Assembly (NCBI GenBank): GCA_947491225.1
Contig: CANLIE010000004.1
Location: 1-64,000, forward strand
Source: an uncultured Cellulophaga sp.
GTDB taxonomy: Bacteria; Bacteroidota; Bacteroidia; Flavobacteriales; Flavobacteriaceae
Direction: 5' to 3'
Length of the DNA stretch: 64,000 nt
Below the pieces are notes generated by a model. The model was not told the DNA's origin and made no database searches. It was given only the letters and a program-made list of their open reading frames with translations. A program made the position numbers and the translations under genes. Shown here in pieces: positions 46,625 to 56,071 of this stretch; the stretch's first letter is position 1, and each line of letters starts with the position of its first letter.

Positions 46625-47713
46625 TTACAATCTAACACCTATACCTAATTCAACAGCCTCTGCCTTTGCGCCATGAGATTTTAAAGTTATGGCTCCAAAG
46701 ACTTTATTACCAAAATATCGCTTTAATCCTATTCTATTATACAATCGTCCTTCAAAATCAAAAGGATAATAAACATAATATCCTAATTGGGCAATTAAAG
46801 ACATCTCATTTATATACAACTCGTGCCCTAAAAACACTCCTACTCTTTTATAATCGTCATTTGGGTCTACGCTTAACTCAGGAAAAGCAATGGACTTATA
46901 TACTATTAACTCTTTTAAAAAGTTAGAGAAAAAAACATCTGCACCTAACTGCAAACCACTTTTTCTTCCAACTCTCTTATCTGCATAAGCAGACATAATA
47001 TAAAATGGAGATTGCCCCATATGTATGACATCACTCTCATTTATTCCGCCTCTAAAAACAAAATTATAACATATAGGCTGTTTAAAATTGATTGTATCAT
47101 TTATTGTTTTATATGCTATTTTTTTACCTCCATCTAAATCATAAGTAACACCAGCATTTAACGCAAAGGTATTTGTTGATGTATTTGGTGCTTTAAAATT
47201 TGCATTGGAGTAGTGGATTAAAGAAATACCAGTCTTAAAACCTAATCCCTTATATATATTTTCTTTGTGATAATTAAGCATTAAATAGGTAGAACTCATT
47301 ATATGTGAGCCATAGGCATTGTTTCTAAAATTGGTTTCTTTATCATAAGGATTTGTATTGTATGCAATGCCTTGACCAATCCTGAATTGAACGTTGCGCT
47401 TAAAGAAATAAAAATTATAATGGGCATACAAACTATAGTTTTCTCCCAAAGTTCTATTATTCATATTTTGGTAAATAAAAGAATATCCTAAATCTGGATA
47501 ATTGTAATGTTGTTGCCACGCTTCATCTCCATAAGTTTTTATATTATAACTAAAGATTAAACCTGCTGGATGTGCAGTAATTAAATGAGATATATCATTA
47601 TTGTGCAACAGAATGGAGCCATAAAATTGGGTAACATCTAGTACTATCTTGTCTTTTTGTTGTGCATAACAACCAACACAAAAAAGAGCATAAAAAAGAA
47701 ATCTTTTATTCAT
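46625..47713 (-). CDS. Acyloxyacyl hydrolase, PagL-like lipid A deacylase
   Basis: A signal peptide (1-17) precedes a beta-barrel of 345 residues. The segment SLIHYSNANFKAPNTSTNTFALNAG carries the HxSN motif that provides the catalytic His and Ser in PagL. PagL removes the 3-O-linked acyl chain from lipid A at the outer membrane. The barrel is larger than the classic ~150-residue PagL, as is usual for Bacteroidota members. A TACTTTTG promoter box is visible at 47720-47727. Substrate specificity is inferred. Confidence 0.8.
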   Translation of the reverse strand: MNKRFLFYALFCVGCYAQQKDKIVLDVTQFYGSILLHNNDISHLITAHPAGLIFSYNIKTYGDEAWQQHYNYPDLGYSFIYQNMNNRTLGENYSLYAHYNFYFFKRNVQFRIGQGIAYNTNPYDKETNFRNNAYGSHIMSSTYLMLNYHKENIYKGLGFKTGISLIHYSNANFKAPNTSTNTFALNAGVTYDLDGGKKIAYKTINDTINFKQPICYNFVFRGGINESDVIHMGQSPFYIMSAYADKRVGRKSGLQLGADVFFSNFLKELIVYKSIAFPELSVDPNDDYKRVGVFLGHELYINEMSLIAQLGYYVYYPFDFEGRLYNRIGLKRYFGNKVFGAITLKSHGAKAEAVELGIGVRL

Positions 47714-47930
47714 TACCTACAAAAGTAGGGATTTTAGTTGATGGTCTACAATTAGTCTTTAATTGATAAATATTAACCAACAACTAAAAGCTCTACTAAA
47801 ACAACTCTTTTGAATCTAGCTTTAATAGTATTGGATATACCCATAGAATAGAACTAATTAAGTTGCAAAGTAACAGCACATCCTTCTTAAACCCATATAC
47901 TAAAATATATGAGTATATAGTTTTAACCCT

Positions 47931-48992
47931 TTATGATATGCTTTGTACTACTTCTTTCTTAGCTTCTTTTTTGCTACCATCAAAACCTTCTACACCACCT
48001 ACGGTTGTGTATTTCATTACATATCTTTTATCTGGGTTAATACGTTGGTATGCACTTTGGCACATTACTGCTGCTTCATGAAAACCTGATAAAATTAATT
48101 TTAATTTTCCTTTATAGGTGTTTACATCGCCAATTGCATAAACACCAGGTATGTTGGTTTGATAATCATAAGAATTATCTACTTTTATAGCGTTTTTTTC
48201 TATTTCTAAACCCCAATTTCCTATTGGTCCTAACTTAGGTGATAAACCAAACAATGGAATAAAATTATCTACTTCTACGTATCTTTCTCCTTTTTCTTCG
48301 CCGTTATATTTTACAACAACTGCTTCTAGGTTTTCATCGCCATACAATTTAGTTACTTGTGCTTCTGTAAACAGTTTTATTTTACCAGATTTTGCAAGTT
48401 CTGCGGCTTTTTCTACTGAATCTAATGCACCTCTAAATTCGTTTCTTCTATGTACTAAAGATACTTCTAATGCTACATCTGCTAGGAAAATTGCCCAATC
48501 TAAAGCGGAGTCTCCACCACCTGCTATAACCACCTTTTTATTACGGTATACTTCTGGATCTTTAATCATATAAGCAACACCTTTATCTTCAAAATTAAGG
48601 ATATTCTCTATCTGTGGTTTTCTTGGTTCAAAAGAACCTAAACCACCAGCAATTACAACTACAGGAGCATTGTGCTTTGTGCCTTTATTAGTAGTAATTA
48701 CAAACGTACCATCTTCTAGGGTATCTAACGTATCTGCTCTTTCTCCTAAAGTAAAACTAGGTTCAAAAGGTTTTATTTGCTCCATTAAATTATTTACTAA
48801 ATCTCCTGCTAATATTTCTGGAAAAGCAGGAATATCATAAATTGGTTTTTTAGGATATATTTCTGAACATTGCCCGCCTGGTTGCGGCAATGCATCTATT
48901 AAATGACATTTAAGTTTTAATAAACCTGCCTCAAAAACGGTAAACAATCCTGTTGGTCCTGCACCTATAATTAATAGATCTGTCTTAATCAT
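47931..48992 (-). CDS. Ferredoxin/flavodoxin--NADP+ reductase, thioredoxin-reductase-like
   Basis: The 353-residue flavoprotein has the FAD motif IIGAGPTGLF (8-17) and the NADPH motif VIAGGGDSALDWAIFLA. The second FAD motif is IPGVYAIGDVNTY. The CxxC disulfide of true thioredoxin reductases is absent, which together with the sequence places it with the TrxR-like FNR group. Downstream of sulfite reductase and siroheme genes, it probably supplies electrons to the ferredoxin-type sulfite reductase. That role is inferred from context. Confidence 0.9.
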   Translation of the reverse strand: MIKTDLLIIGAGPTGLFTVFEAGLLKLKCHLIDALPQPGGQCSEIYPKKPIYDIPAFPEILAGDLVNNLMEQIKPFEPSFTLGERADTLDTLEDGTFVITTNKGTKHNAPVVVIAGGLGSFEPRKPQIENILNFEDKGVAYMIKDPEVYRNKKVVIAGGGDSALDWAIFLADVALEVSLVHRRNEFRGALDSVEKAAELAKSGKIKLFTEAQVTKLYGDENLEAVVVKYNGEEKGERYVEVDNFIPLFGLSPKLGPIGNWGLEIEKNAIKVDNSYDYQTNIPGVYAIGDVNTYKGKLKLILSGFHEAAVMCQSAYQRINPDKRYVMKYTTVGGVEGFDGSKKEAKKEVVQSIS

Positions 48993-49072
48993 AATTTATG
49001 TTTTATATTGAGTACTTACTACTTTATGCTTTAATTATCTGCTGTGCATTTTGAGTCAAATAGTTCCTTAAA

Positions 49073-49190
49073 TGTCAGTTCGAGTTGTTTTTTTATAAAA
49101 ATTGTATCGAGAACTAATTTGAGAATGAAAAATTCTTATTCTCGATACAAATTTTACTTATTTCCATTGTAAAACTTACTCGAATTGACA
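49073..49190. repeat. Intergenic nested inverted repeat (TGTCA-TTCGAG family)
   Basis: The outer ends TGTCAGTTCGAG and CTCGAATTGACA pair at 11 of 12 positions. An inner pair TTGTATCGAGAA / TTCTCGATACAA is perfect. The outer ends match 22097-22169. It is non-coding and could form a long hairpin between the FNR gene and the siroheme gene. Confidence 0.6.
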
Positions 49191-49216
49191 GAATTTATCA
49201 AAATGCACAACGGGTT

Positions 49217-49801
49217 TTAATTATCTTTTTTATCTACTAATGAACTAGTAATCTGATTCATTTTATCTACTTTTTCTTCAAAATCGCCTTTTATGGTTTT
49301 TCTGTAGGCATTTAAATTCTGAACCATTTTATTAATATCTTCTGGTATTACGTCTTCAAAAAACTGACGCAAACGTTTAGCTGTTGTTGGCGATTTACCA
49401 TTGGTTGAAATACCAATTTTTACATTGCCTTTGGTAACAATTCCGCCCATATAAAAATCGCAATACGGAGGGTTATCTGCTACGTTTACCAATTTACATT
49501 GTGCTCTACAATCTTTATATACTTGAACATTAACTTCTATATTATTTGTAGTTGCTACTACCATATGTTTGGCATTTAAATAGCTAACATTGTACACATC
49601 TGTAATAATTGTAACGTTAAACTTTTTTGCCAGTTCTAGTGTTTGTTCTGCATACCACGGTGAGACCATTGTTACTATAGCATCTGGACTTGACTTGGTT
49701 AAGAAGCGTAATTTTTCTTCTGCCACACTGCCACCACCTACAATTAGTATGTGTAGTTGAGATGTTTTTAAAAAAACTGGATATAAATTATTACGTTCCA
49801 T
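49217..49801 (-). CDS. Precorrin-2 dehydrogenase / sirohydrochlorin ferrochelatase
   Basis: The 194-residue protein matches the N-terminal half of CysG, which oxidises precorrin-2 with NAD and inserts iron to make siroheme. The NAD motif is ILIVGGGSVAEEKLRFL (18-34). The catalytic ADNPPYCDF-like segment is present, as is the GKSPTTAKRLR motif. It shares a base with the uroporphyrinogen methyltransferase gene. Siroheme is the cofactor of the sulfite reductase in the same operon. Confidence 0.92.
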   Translation of the reverse strand: MERNNLYPVFLKTSQLHILIVGGGSVAEEKLRFLTKSSPDAIVTMVSPWYAEQTLELAKKFNVTIITDVYNVSYLNAKHMVVATTNNIEVNVQVYKDCRAQCKLVNVADNPPYCDFYMGGIVTKGNVKIGISTNGKSPTTAKRLRQFFEDVIPEDINKMVQNLNAYRKTIKGDFEEKVDKMNQITSSLVDKKDN

Positions 49802-50583
49802 TACGAGTAAATTAATTCTCTGGTTTGTGCCTCTTGTTGTACTTTTTTCAATTGTGCTCTATGGTTAACAACCTCTCCAATTATAATAATTGCAGGATTA
49901 GATAACTGATTTTCTTGTACTACTTTTTCTATGGTTGATATGGTACCAATGCCAACTTTTTCGTTAATCGTAGTTCCGTTTTGTATAATAGCCACTGGTG
50001 TTTCTCCTTTTCTCTCTTGTTGAAATAATTGTACTATTTCTGATAATCTACCCATACCCATTAAAATTACTACTGTTGCGCTAGACTTTGCAGCCAAATG
50101 TACATCTGTAGATAATTTATGGTTTTTGGTTGTACCTGTTATTACCCAAAAACTCTCTGAGGCTCCTCTTTTTGTAACTGGTATATTTTGAAAAGCTGGT
50201 ACTGCAATTGAAGAAGATATTCCTGGAACCATAGCTACTGCTACACCGTGACTAACGGCATATTCCATTTCTTCTGATCCGCGACCAAAAATAAACGGAT
50301 CGCCACCCTTTAAACGCACAACATTACCGTGACTCTTTGCTCTACTAACAATAAGCTCATTAATTTGCTCTTGTTGGTAAGCATAACATCCTTTTCTTTT
50401 GCCTACAAAGATTTGCTCTGCATTGGCAGCATACTCTAGTAAATCTGGATTCACCAAAGCATCAAACAAAACAACGTCTGCATTTTGTAATGCTTTTATA
50501 GCTTTTAGCGTAATAAGCTCTGCATCCCCCGGACCTGCACCAACAACTGTTAGTAACCCTATTGTGTTTTGTTTCTTTGCCAT
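49801..50583 (-). CDS. cobA: Uroporphyrinogen-III C-methyltransferase
   Basis: CobA methylates uroporphyrinogen III at C2 and C7 to give precorrin-2. The N-terminal SAM motif is TVVGAGPGDAELITLKA, and the second family motif is VRLKGGDPFIFGRGSEE. The MVPGISSSIAVPA segment and the GMGRL stretch are standard. The 260-residue length is that of stand-alone CobA/SUMT. It lies 4 bp downstream of sulfite reductase and supplies siroheme for it. Confidence 0.96.
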   Translation of the reverse strand: MAKKQNTIGLLTVVGAGPGDAELITLKAIKALQNADVVLFDALVNPDLLEYAANAEQIFVGKRKGCYAYQQEQINELIVSRAKSHGNVVRLKGGDPFIFGRGSEEMEYAVSHGVAVAMVPGISSSIAVPAFQNIPVTKRGASESFWVITGTTKNHKLSTDVHLAAKSSATVVILMGMGRLSEIVQLFQQERKGETPVAIIQNGTTINEKVGIGTISTIEKVVQENQLSNPAIIIIGEVVNHRAQLKKVQQEAQTRELIYS

Positions 50584-50587
50584 AATC

Positions 50588-52678
50588 TTATGCTTCTGCT
50601 AATTCTTTTTCTCTGTATTTTTGTACTACTTCTAAAAACACTTTAGAATCTTTAAGGTATGCTTCTGCAAACTCTTGTGTAGGCTTGTTGCTTTTTATTT
50701 GCAACGCCAACTCATCAAAAGACGTCTGTAATTCTATTAAGCCGTTGCTGATAAAATGAGTGTCAAAATCTTTTATAATACTTATATGTGTATTTGTTTT
50801 TGTGTTCTGCGCTGTAAGCAATGCTTTAGCTGAGTTTACCATTGCAGAATACGAATGAAAAATACTAGCAGACCATTTTTTATCTTCTAAGGCTGTTGCC
50901 GCATTTTCTATTTTTTCTTCACTCTCAAACAATAAGGTAGCTATTAAATCTATAACCACGCCTGCACACTCACCTACTCCAATAGCTTTCTCATAACGTT
51001 CTGTATTCCCCCAGTCAATAAAATCATCCTGAGTTAAATTATCTACAGCTGTTAAATGTTTTAGAAAATCATAGAAATAGTGTTCTCCTTTTTCTTTGTA
51101 GTATGCTGTAAATGATTGTCCGTTAGCATTAGCATCAAAATCGTCTAAGATTAAACGCAACGCCTCAGGACCTCTTTTACTTGGTACTTTTACAACTTTA
51201 TCTGCAAATACACCGTTACCATCTCCTAAGTTACCACCACCTAACAATACTTGTAATGCTGGTGCCACTAGTTTATCTTTTGTACGTACAGACATTCCTT
51301 GAAAACCTATGTTTGCCATATTGTGCTGACCACAAGCATTCATACATCCACTAATTTTAATAACAACATCTTTGTTATTTATGTATTGTGGATACTCTTC
51401 TGTAATAACACGCTCTAACTCTGCAGCAATACCTGTACTACTTGCAATACCTAAATTACACGTATCTGTACCAGGACAAGCTGTAATATCTGATGCCTTG
51501 TTATAACCCGCTTCTACAAAACCTAATTTTTCTAATTCTGTATAAAAGAAAGGAACAAACTCCTCTTTTACATAAGGTATTAGTATGTTTTGACGTAACG
51601 ACAAACGAAATTCTCCTGCTGCATACGCATCTACTAAATCTGCTAATTGACGTGCTTCTTCTATATAAAAATCTCCTAGCTTAACTTTTATACCAATAGC
51701 TACATAGCCTTGTTGTTTTTGAGGTACAATATTTGTGTTTTTCCATTGCTTAAAAGCAATTGTGTTTTTTATAGTTACTTCTGGTGCTTTAACATTTGTT
51801 ACTTTTACCTTAGGGTATGCATCTACATCTATAGGGAAAGAATCTTGTGGTATTGCATTTTGCTCTTCTTCAAACAAAGCTCTAAAACCATCTAAACCTA
51901 TATCTTTTAGCAAAAATTTCATACGTGCTTTTGCTCTACTCTTACGTTCCCCATATCTATCAAAAACACGAATAACACCATCCATTAACGGAATAATTTT
52001 ATCGGCTTCTAAAAAGGTATATAATTCTTCTGCGTGGCGTGGCTGTGATCCTAAGCCACCTGCTAAAAGAACTTTAAACCCTCTAACCCCATTTTTTATT
52101 TTAGCTATAAAACCAAGATCATGCATATAAGAAAGTCCCGTATCTGCATCACTAGAAGAGAAAGAAACTTTAAATTTTCTTCCCATCTCCTGACTAATAG
52201 GGTTTCTTAAAAAGTACTGAAACATTGCGTGTGCATAGGGAGAAACATCAAAAGGTTCATCTATATCTATACCAGCAGTTTCACTTGCAGTTATATTACG
52301 TACGGCATTACCACAAGCCTCTCTAATGGTAATATCGTCCTTTGCCAATTGCGCCCACAATTCTGGAGTACGCTCTATATCTACATAATGTATTTGTATA
52401 TCTTGCCGTGTAGTAATATGTAAACGTCCTGTTGAATATTCTTCAGATACATCGCAAATACGTTTTAGTTGGGTAGATGTTACTTTTCCGTAAGGCAGTT
52501 TTATACGAATCATTTGTACGCCTGGTTGACGCTGACCATAAATACCACGGGCTAAACGCAAGCTTCTAAACTTTTCTTCGTCTAACTTACCATCATTAAA
52601 CTGTTTAATTTTAGCTTCTAGATCAATAATATCTTTAGCTACTACTGGGTTTTCTATTTCTGTTCTAAAACTTTGCAT
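50588..52678 (-). CDS. Assimilatory sulfite reductase (siroheme, 4Fe-4S) with HEPN-like tail
   Basis: The enzyme reduces sulfite to sulfide with six electrons. The hemoprotein fold occupies about residues 40-560, with two nitrite/sulfite reductase ferredoxin-like halves. The cluster ligands are seen in ACPGTDTCNLG and KISGCMNACGQH. About 135 extra residues follow (from ~560), with a helical, HEPN-like pattern including the SASIFHSYSAMVNSAKALL helix. The tail's function is unknown. It is the first gene of the sir-cobA-siroheme-FNR unit. Confidence 0.92.
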   Translation of the reverse strand: MQSFRTEIENPVVAKDIIDLEAKIKQFNDGKLDEEKFRSLRLARGIYGQRQPGVQMIRIKLPYGKVTSTQLKRICDVSEEYSTGRLHITTRQDIQIHYVDIERTPELWAQLAKDDITIREACGNAVRNITASETAGIDIDEPFDVSPYAHAMFQYFLRNPISQEMGRKFKVSFSSSDADTGLSYMHDLGFIAKIKNGVRGFKVLLAGGLGSQPRHAEELYTFLEADKIIPLMDGVIRVFDRYGERKSRAKARMKFLLKDIGLDGFRALFEEEQNAIPQDSFPIDVDAYPKVKVTNVKAPEVTIKNTIAFKQWKNTNIVPQKQQGYVAIGIKVKLGDFYIEEARQLADLVDAYAAGEFRLSLRQNILIPYVKEEFVPFFYTELEKLGFVEAGYNKASDITACPGTDTCNLGIASSTGIAAELERVITEEYPQYINNKDVVIKISGCMNACGQHNMANIGFQGMSVRTKDKLVAPALQVLLGGGNLGDGNGVFADKVVKVPSKRGPEALRLILDDFDANANGQSFTAYYKEKGEHYFYDFLKHLTAVDNLTQDDFIDWGNTERYEKAIGVGECAGVVIDLIATLLFESEEKIENAATALEDKKWSASIFHSYSAMVNSAKALLTAQNTKTNTHISIIKDFDTHFISNGLIELQTSFDELALQIKSNKPTQEFAEAYLKDSKVFLEVVQKYREKELAEA

Positions 52679-52711
52679 TTGCTTATGATTATGGCTTATT
52701 ATAATTACTAT

Positions 52712-52735
52712 TACCCTATAGGTTTAATAGGATTT
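52712..52735. promoter_or_regulatory. Sulfur-regulon operator, site 1
   Basis: The 24-bp site reads TACCCTAT-N8-TAGGATTT. It starts 33 bp before the sulfite reductase ATG and 4 bp from a -7-like box (52740-52747). It shares this form with 56072-56095 and, inverted, 56140-56163. Confidence 0.6.
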
Positions 52736-52740
52736 TAAAC

Positions 52741-52768
52741 AAAAGAATGCTTAAAAAAGCATTCTTTT
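52741..52768 (-). terminator. Terminator between sulfite reductase promoter and cysN
   Basis: A 12-bp perfect stem (AAAAGAATGCTT / AAGCATTCTTTT) with loop AAAA follows cysN. The same DNA contains the -7-like box CAAAAGAA of the next unit. Confidence 0.7.
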
Positions 52769-52783
52769 TAGTATTTCTTCAAC

Positions 52784-54031
52784 TTAATTTATAAATCCTG
52801 CACCAGCCGTTGTATTGGTTTGTGCATCAATTAAAATAAAAGCTCCATTAGATTTGTTATCTGCATAACTATCAAAATAAATAGGCTTACTAAGTTTTAT
52901 ACTTACTTCTCCCATTTCGTTTAGAGATAGTTTATTCTTGTTTTCTTGCGCACCTGTATAATCTGTAGCAATAACGCTATTTATACTATCTATTTTAGAT
53001 AATACTCTGTTTGTATTGTGCTGTACAATATACTTAGTTCCTGGAACAAGGTTTTTACTGTCCATCCAACAAACAGTAGCTGTTACTTGTTTTTCAATTT
53101 TTGGAAGTTCATCTGTTTTAACCAACATATCTCCTCTTGTAACATTAATATCATCTTCTAAAGTTATGTTTACAGAGCTACCAGCATATGCTTCATTATA
53201 AGACTTATCAAAAAAGAAAATCTCTTTTATTTTAGATTGAGTTAAAGAAGGCAATACAGTTACAGCATCTCCAACTTTTAAACTACCACCAGTAATTTTA
53301 CCAGCGTATCCTCTAAAATCGTGAAACTCGTCTGTTTTTGGTCTAATTACGGTTTGCACAGGAAAACGAACCTTACCAGAATCATACACATCTTGTGCTT
53401 CTAACTCTTCTAAATGCCCTAAAATTGTATTTCCACTGTGCCAAGACATTGCATCTGTTTTATCCACTATATTATCACCTTTTAAGGCACTAACAGGAAT
53501 ATAACTTACAATTTGTTCTCCGTAAGTACTCTTAGCATTTAGTGCTTCAAAGTCTTTTTTTATAGCATTAAAAACATCTTCTGAATAATCTACCAAATCC
53601 ATTTTATTAACAGCAACAATTATATTTTTTACACGTAATAAGTTATTGATAAAAAAGTGACGGTATGTCTGCTCTATAACACCTTTTCTAGCATCTATTA
53701 AAATAATAGCTACTTGAGATGTTGATGCTCCTGTAACCATATTCCTGGTGTACTCTACGTGACCAGGAGTATCTGCTATAATGTAACTTTTTGTTGGTGT
53801 TGAAAAATAAATATGAGCAACATCTATAGTAATACCTTGCTCACGTTCTGCAACTAAACCATCTGTAGCTAATGAAAAATCTAGGTAATCATACCCACGT
53901 TGTTCACTACTCTTTTTAATGGCTTCTAATTTGTCTTCGGTAAGCGATTTTGTATCATAAAGTAATCTACCAATTAAGGTGCTTTTACCATCATCTACAC
54001 TACCTGCTGTTGCTATTTTCAGTACGTTCAT
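52784..54031 (-). CDS. cysN: Sulfate adenylyltransferase subunit 1 (GTPase)
   Basis: CysN is the GTPase partner of CysD. Together they make APS from sulfate and ATP. G1 is AGSVDDGKSTLIGRLL (9-24), G3 is DTPGH and G4 is NKMD. EF-Tu-like beta domains follow. At 415 residues the protein is not fused to an APS kinase (CysC). No cysC lies in the window. Confidence 0.96.
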   Translation of the reverse strand: MNVLKIATAGSVDDGKSTLIGRLLYDTKSLTEDKLEAIKKSSEQRGYDYLDFSLATDGLVAEREQGITIDVAHIYFSTPTKSYIIADTPGHVEYTRNMVTGASTSQVAIILIDARKGVIEQTYRHFFINNLLRVKNIIVAVNKMDLVDYSEDVFNAIKKDFEALNAKSTYGEQIVSYIPVSALKGDNIVDKTDAMSWHSGNTILGHLEELEAQDVYDSGKVRFPVQTVIRPKTDEFHDFRGYAGKITGGSLKVGDAVTVLPSLTQSKIKEIFFFDKSYNEAYAGSSVNITLEDDINVTRGDMLVKTDELPKIEKQVTATVCWMDSKNLVPGTKYIVQHNTNRVLSKIDSINSVIATDYTGAQENKNKLSLNEMGEVSIKLSKPIYFDSYADNKSNGAFILIDAQTNTTAGAGFIN

Positions 54032-54044
54032 TTTTTATAGTATT

Positions 54045-54151
54045 AAGTATAAAGTAGCAAGTACAAAGACTTTATTACTCTTTACTTTTTTTGTTTTAAC
54101 TTATTTTTTCAGCTTACATACTTTGTACTTCACACTAAGTACTTTATACTT
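54045..54151. repeat. Stem-loop between cysD and cysN
   Basis: Two pairs of perfect inverted words are nested: AAGTATAAAGTA (54045-54056) with TACTTTATACTT (54140-54151), and AAGTACAAAG (54059-54068) with CTTTGTACTT (54121-54130). It fills most of the unusually wide 121-bp gap between two genes that otherwise belong together. Confidence 0.6.
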
Positions 54152-54152
54152 T

Positions 54153-55100
54153 TTAGAAATAACCTTGTTGTTTTCTTTTTTCCATTGCAGCTTCTGAACG
54201 CTTGTCATCTATACGCGCACCACGTTCAGAAATTTTAGAGTCTCTAATTTCTGCTACTACTTTATCTATAGAATCTGCTTTAGATAAAACTGCTGCTGTA
54301 CAAGACATATCGCCAACAGTTCTAAAACGTACCCAACGCTCTTCTATAACCTCATCTTCTGCTCTAAAAACAACATCATCTTCTGCAGACCAGATTAATC
54401 CATCTCTTAAAAATATATTTCTTTTGTGTGCAAAATAGATAGATGGAATTTCGATATCCTCTTTCTGAATATAGCTCCACACATCCAGTTCTGTCCAGTT
54501 ACTAATAGGAAAAACTCTTACATTTTGTCCTATTTCTATAGTGCCATTTAACATATCAAACAATTCTGGTCTTTGGTTTTTTTCATCCCACTGTCCAAAA
54601 TCGTCACGAACAGAAAAAATACGTTCTTTTGCCCTAGCTTTTTCTTCATCTCTACGAGCACCACCAATACAAGCATCAAACTTAAATTCTTCAATAGCAT
54701 CTAAAAGCGTCGTGGTTTGTAGCATATTTCTACTTGCATACTTCCCAGTTTCTTCTATTACTTTTCCTTGATCTATAGAATCTTGTACGTTTCTTACAAT
54801 AAGTTCTACATCAAGTTCTTTTACCAATTTGTCTCTAAAAGCAATAGTTTCAGGAAAGTTATGACCTGTATCTATATGCATTAATGGAAAAGGAATTTTT
54901 GCTGGCCAAAATGCTTTTTGCGCCAAACGCACTAGTGTAATACTATCTTTTCCTCCAGAAAACAACAATACAGGCTTTTCAAACTGTGCTACTACTTCTC
55001 TAAATATGTAAATAGCTTCGTTTTCTAAAGCATTACCTAATCCTTGCAATAGAGTATTCGCTGTTGTTTGTGGTTCTATTTCGTTTATTAATGTTTCCAA
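54153..55100 (-). CDS. cysD: Sulfate adenylyltransferase subunit 2
   Basis: CysD carries the ATP pyrophosphatase fold that adenylates sulfate. The PP-loop is FSGGKDSITLVRLAQKAF. Other conserved stretches are HIDTGHNFPETI, GARRDEEKARAKERIFSVRD and WSAEDDVVFR. The 315-residue length is close to E. coli CysD (302). It lies 46 bp downstream of cysH. Confidence 0.97.
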   Translation of the reverse strand: METLINEIEPQTTANTLLQGLGNALENEAIYIFREVVAQFEKPVLLFSGGKDSITLVRLAQKAFWPAKIPFPLMHIDTGHNFPETIAFRDKLVKELDVELIVRNVQDSIDQGKVIEETGKYASRNMLQTTTLLDAIEEFKFDACIGGARRDEEKARAKERIFSVRDDFGQWDEKNQRPELFDMLNGTIEIGQNVRVFPISNWTELDVWSYIQKEDIEIPSIYFAHKRNIFLRDGLIWSAEDDVVFRAEDEVIEERWVRFRTVGDMSCTAAVLSKADSIDKVVAEIRDSKISERGARIDDKRSEAAMEKRKQQGYF

Positions 55101-55146
55101 ATCTTGATTTTTATATATTTTGTTACCCTTAAATTCTTTGTATTAT

Positions 55147-55770
55147 TTAGGTGTGTAAACCACACTCTCTATTCTCTAATACTTTGGTTGGATCAAAATA
55201 TTTATGCTCATTAGGTAGATTACGTTCAGCCAAATATGCATCTAGTTGCGCATTACTCCAATGATAAAACGGGCTTACTTTTAAAACTCCGTCTTTACTT
55301 AAACTTAAAATCCCTAGTGAATCTCTATGTGCGGTTTGTCCTTTTCTTAGGTTTGTAAACCACACATCTGGTTTATGTTCTTCCATTGCTCTTTTAAAAG
55401 GCTCTAACTTAACCTGCTCTGTAAACTCTTTGTGTTTTGAATCGTCTATAGATGGTATGCCCATAACAGCGTCTCTGTGCGCACTTGTTTGTAATGGCAC
55501 ATATAATTTTACATTAAGATTTAATCTTGAAATTAACTCTTCTGCGTGTTTGTATGTGTTTGGTGTATTATAACCAGTATCGCACCAAATTACTGGAACA
55601 TCTTTCTTTATGGCTGTAACTGCATCTAGTATGGCTACTTCATAGGGTCTAAAATTAGTAGTAACTACAGCATTTCTAGCATACTCAATTGTCCAAGAAA
55701 TTATTTCTTCTGGCGAAATTCCCCTAAACTGACTATTTAATTTTTTTATTATATCTTCTGTAAAACTCAT
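55147..55770 (-). CDS. cysH: Phosphoadenylyl- or adenylyl-sulfate reductase
   Basis: CysH reduces PAPS or APS to sulfite. The 207-residue PP-loop-type protein ends with the catalytic ECGLH motif. The Cys-Cys and Cys-x-x-Cys residues that ligate a 4Fe-4S cluster in bacterial APS reductases are absent: the only other cysteine is in IWCDTG. By sequence it therefore looks like the cluster-free PAPS-reducing type, yet no APS kinase gene accompanies it. Which substrate it uses is open. Confidence 0.9.
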   Translation of the reverse strand: MSFTEDIIKKLNSQFRGISPEEIISWTIEYARNAVVTTNFRPYEVAILDAVTAIKKDVPVIWCDTGYNTPNTYKHAEELISRLNLNVKLYVPLQTSAHRDAVMGIPSIDDSKHKEFTEQVKLEPFKRAMEEHKPDVWFTNLRKGQTAHRDSLGILSLSKDGVLKVSPFYHWSNAQLDAYLAERNLPNEHKYFDPTKVLENRECGLHT

Positions 55771-55791
55771 CTCTATTGTATTATAAGTTTC

Positions 55792-56055
55792 TTATTTACC
55801 CCACTTTATATTATTCCAAATACGTTCATGAAAAAAATACAATACCATTTTTGTAATTAATTCTATAAAACCTATAGAAAATGCCAATGTTAATGTCCCA
55901 GTTACTAACCAAGAAATTATAATTGTATCTATTGTACCTATAAACCTCCAACTAATAGACTTTAAAATACTTCTTTTAGGGCTCTCTGAGCGCTTGTCTG
56001 AAGTATAATTTCCCTTATTAGTTTCTTTGTTAAAAATCAATTGATCCGTAATCAT
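55792..56055 (-). CDS. DUF2061 membrane protein
   Basis: The 87-residue product carries the DUF2061 pattern RSILKSISWRFIGTIDTIIISWLVTG, followed by a second hydrophobic stretch and HERIWNNIKWG. The family is a small inner-membrane protein. In many bacteria it is encoded beside sulfate assimilation genes, as here. Its job is not established. It leads the DUF2061-cysH-cysD-cysN unit. Confidence 0.9.
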   Translation of the reverse strand: MITDQLIFNKETNKGNYTSDKRSESPKRSILKSISWRFIGTIDTIIISWLVTGTLTLAFSIGFIELITKMVLYFFHERIWNNIKWGK

Positions 56056-56071
56056 ATTACTTCAATAGTAT

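Noticed and set aside
51493-51895. Plus-strand ORFs opposite sulfite reductase
   Set aside because: Antisense shadows over the conserved 4Fe-4S and ferredoxin-like regions; no independent signal.
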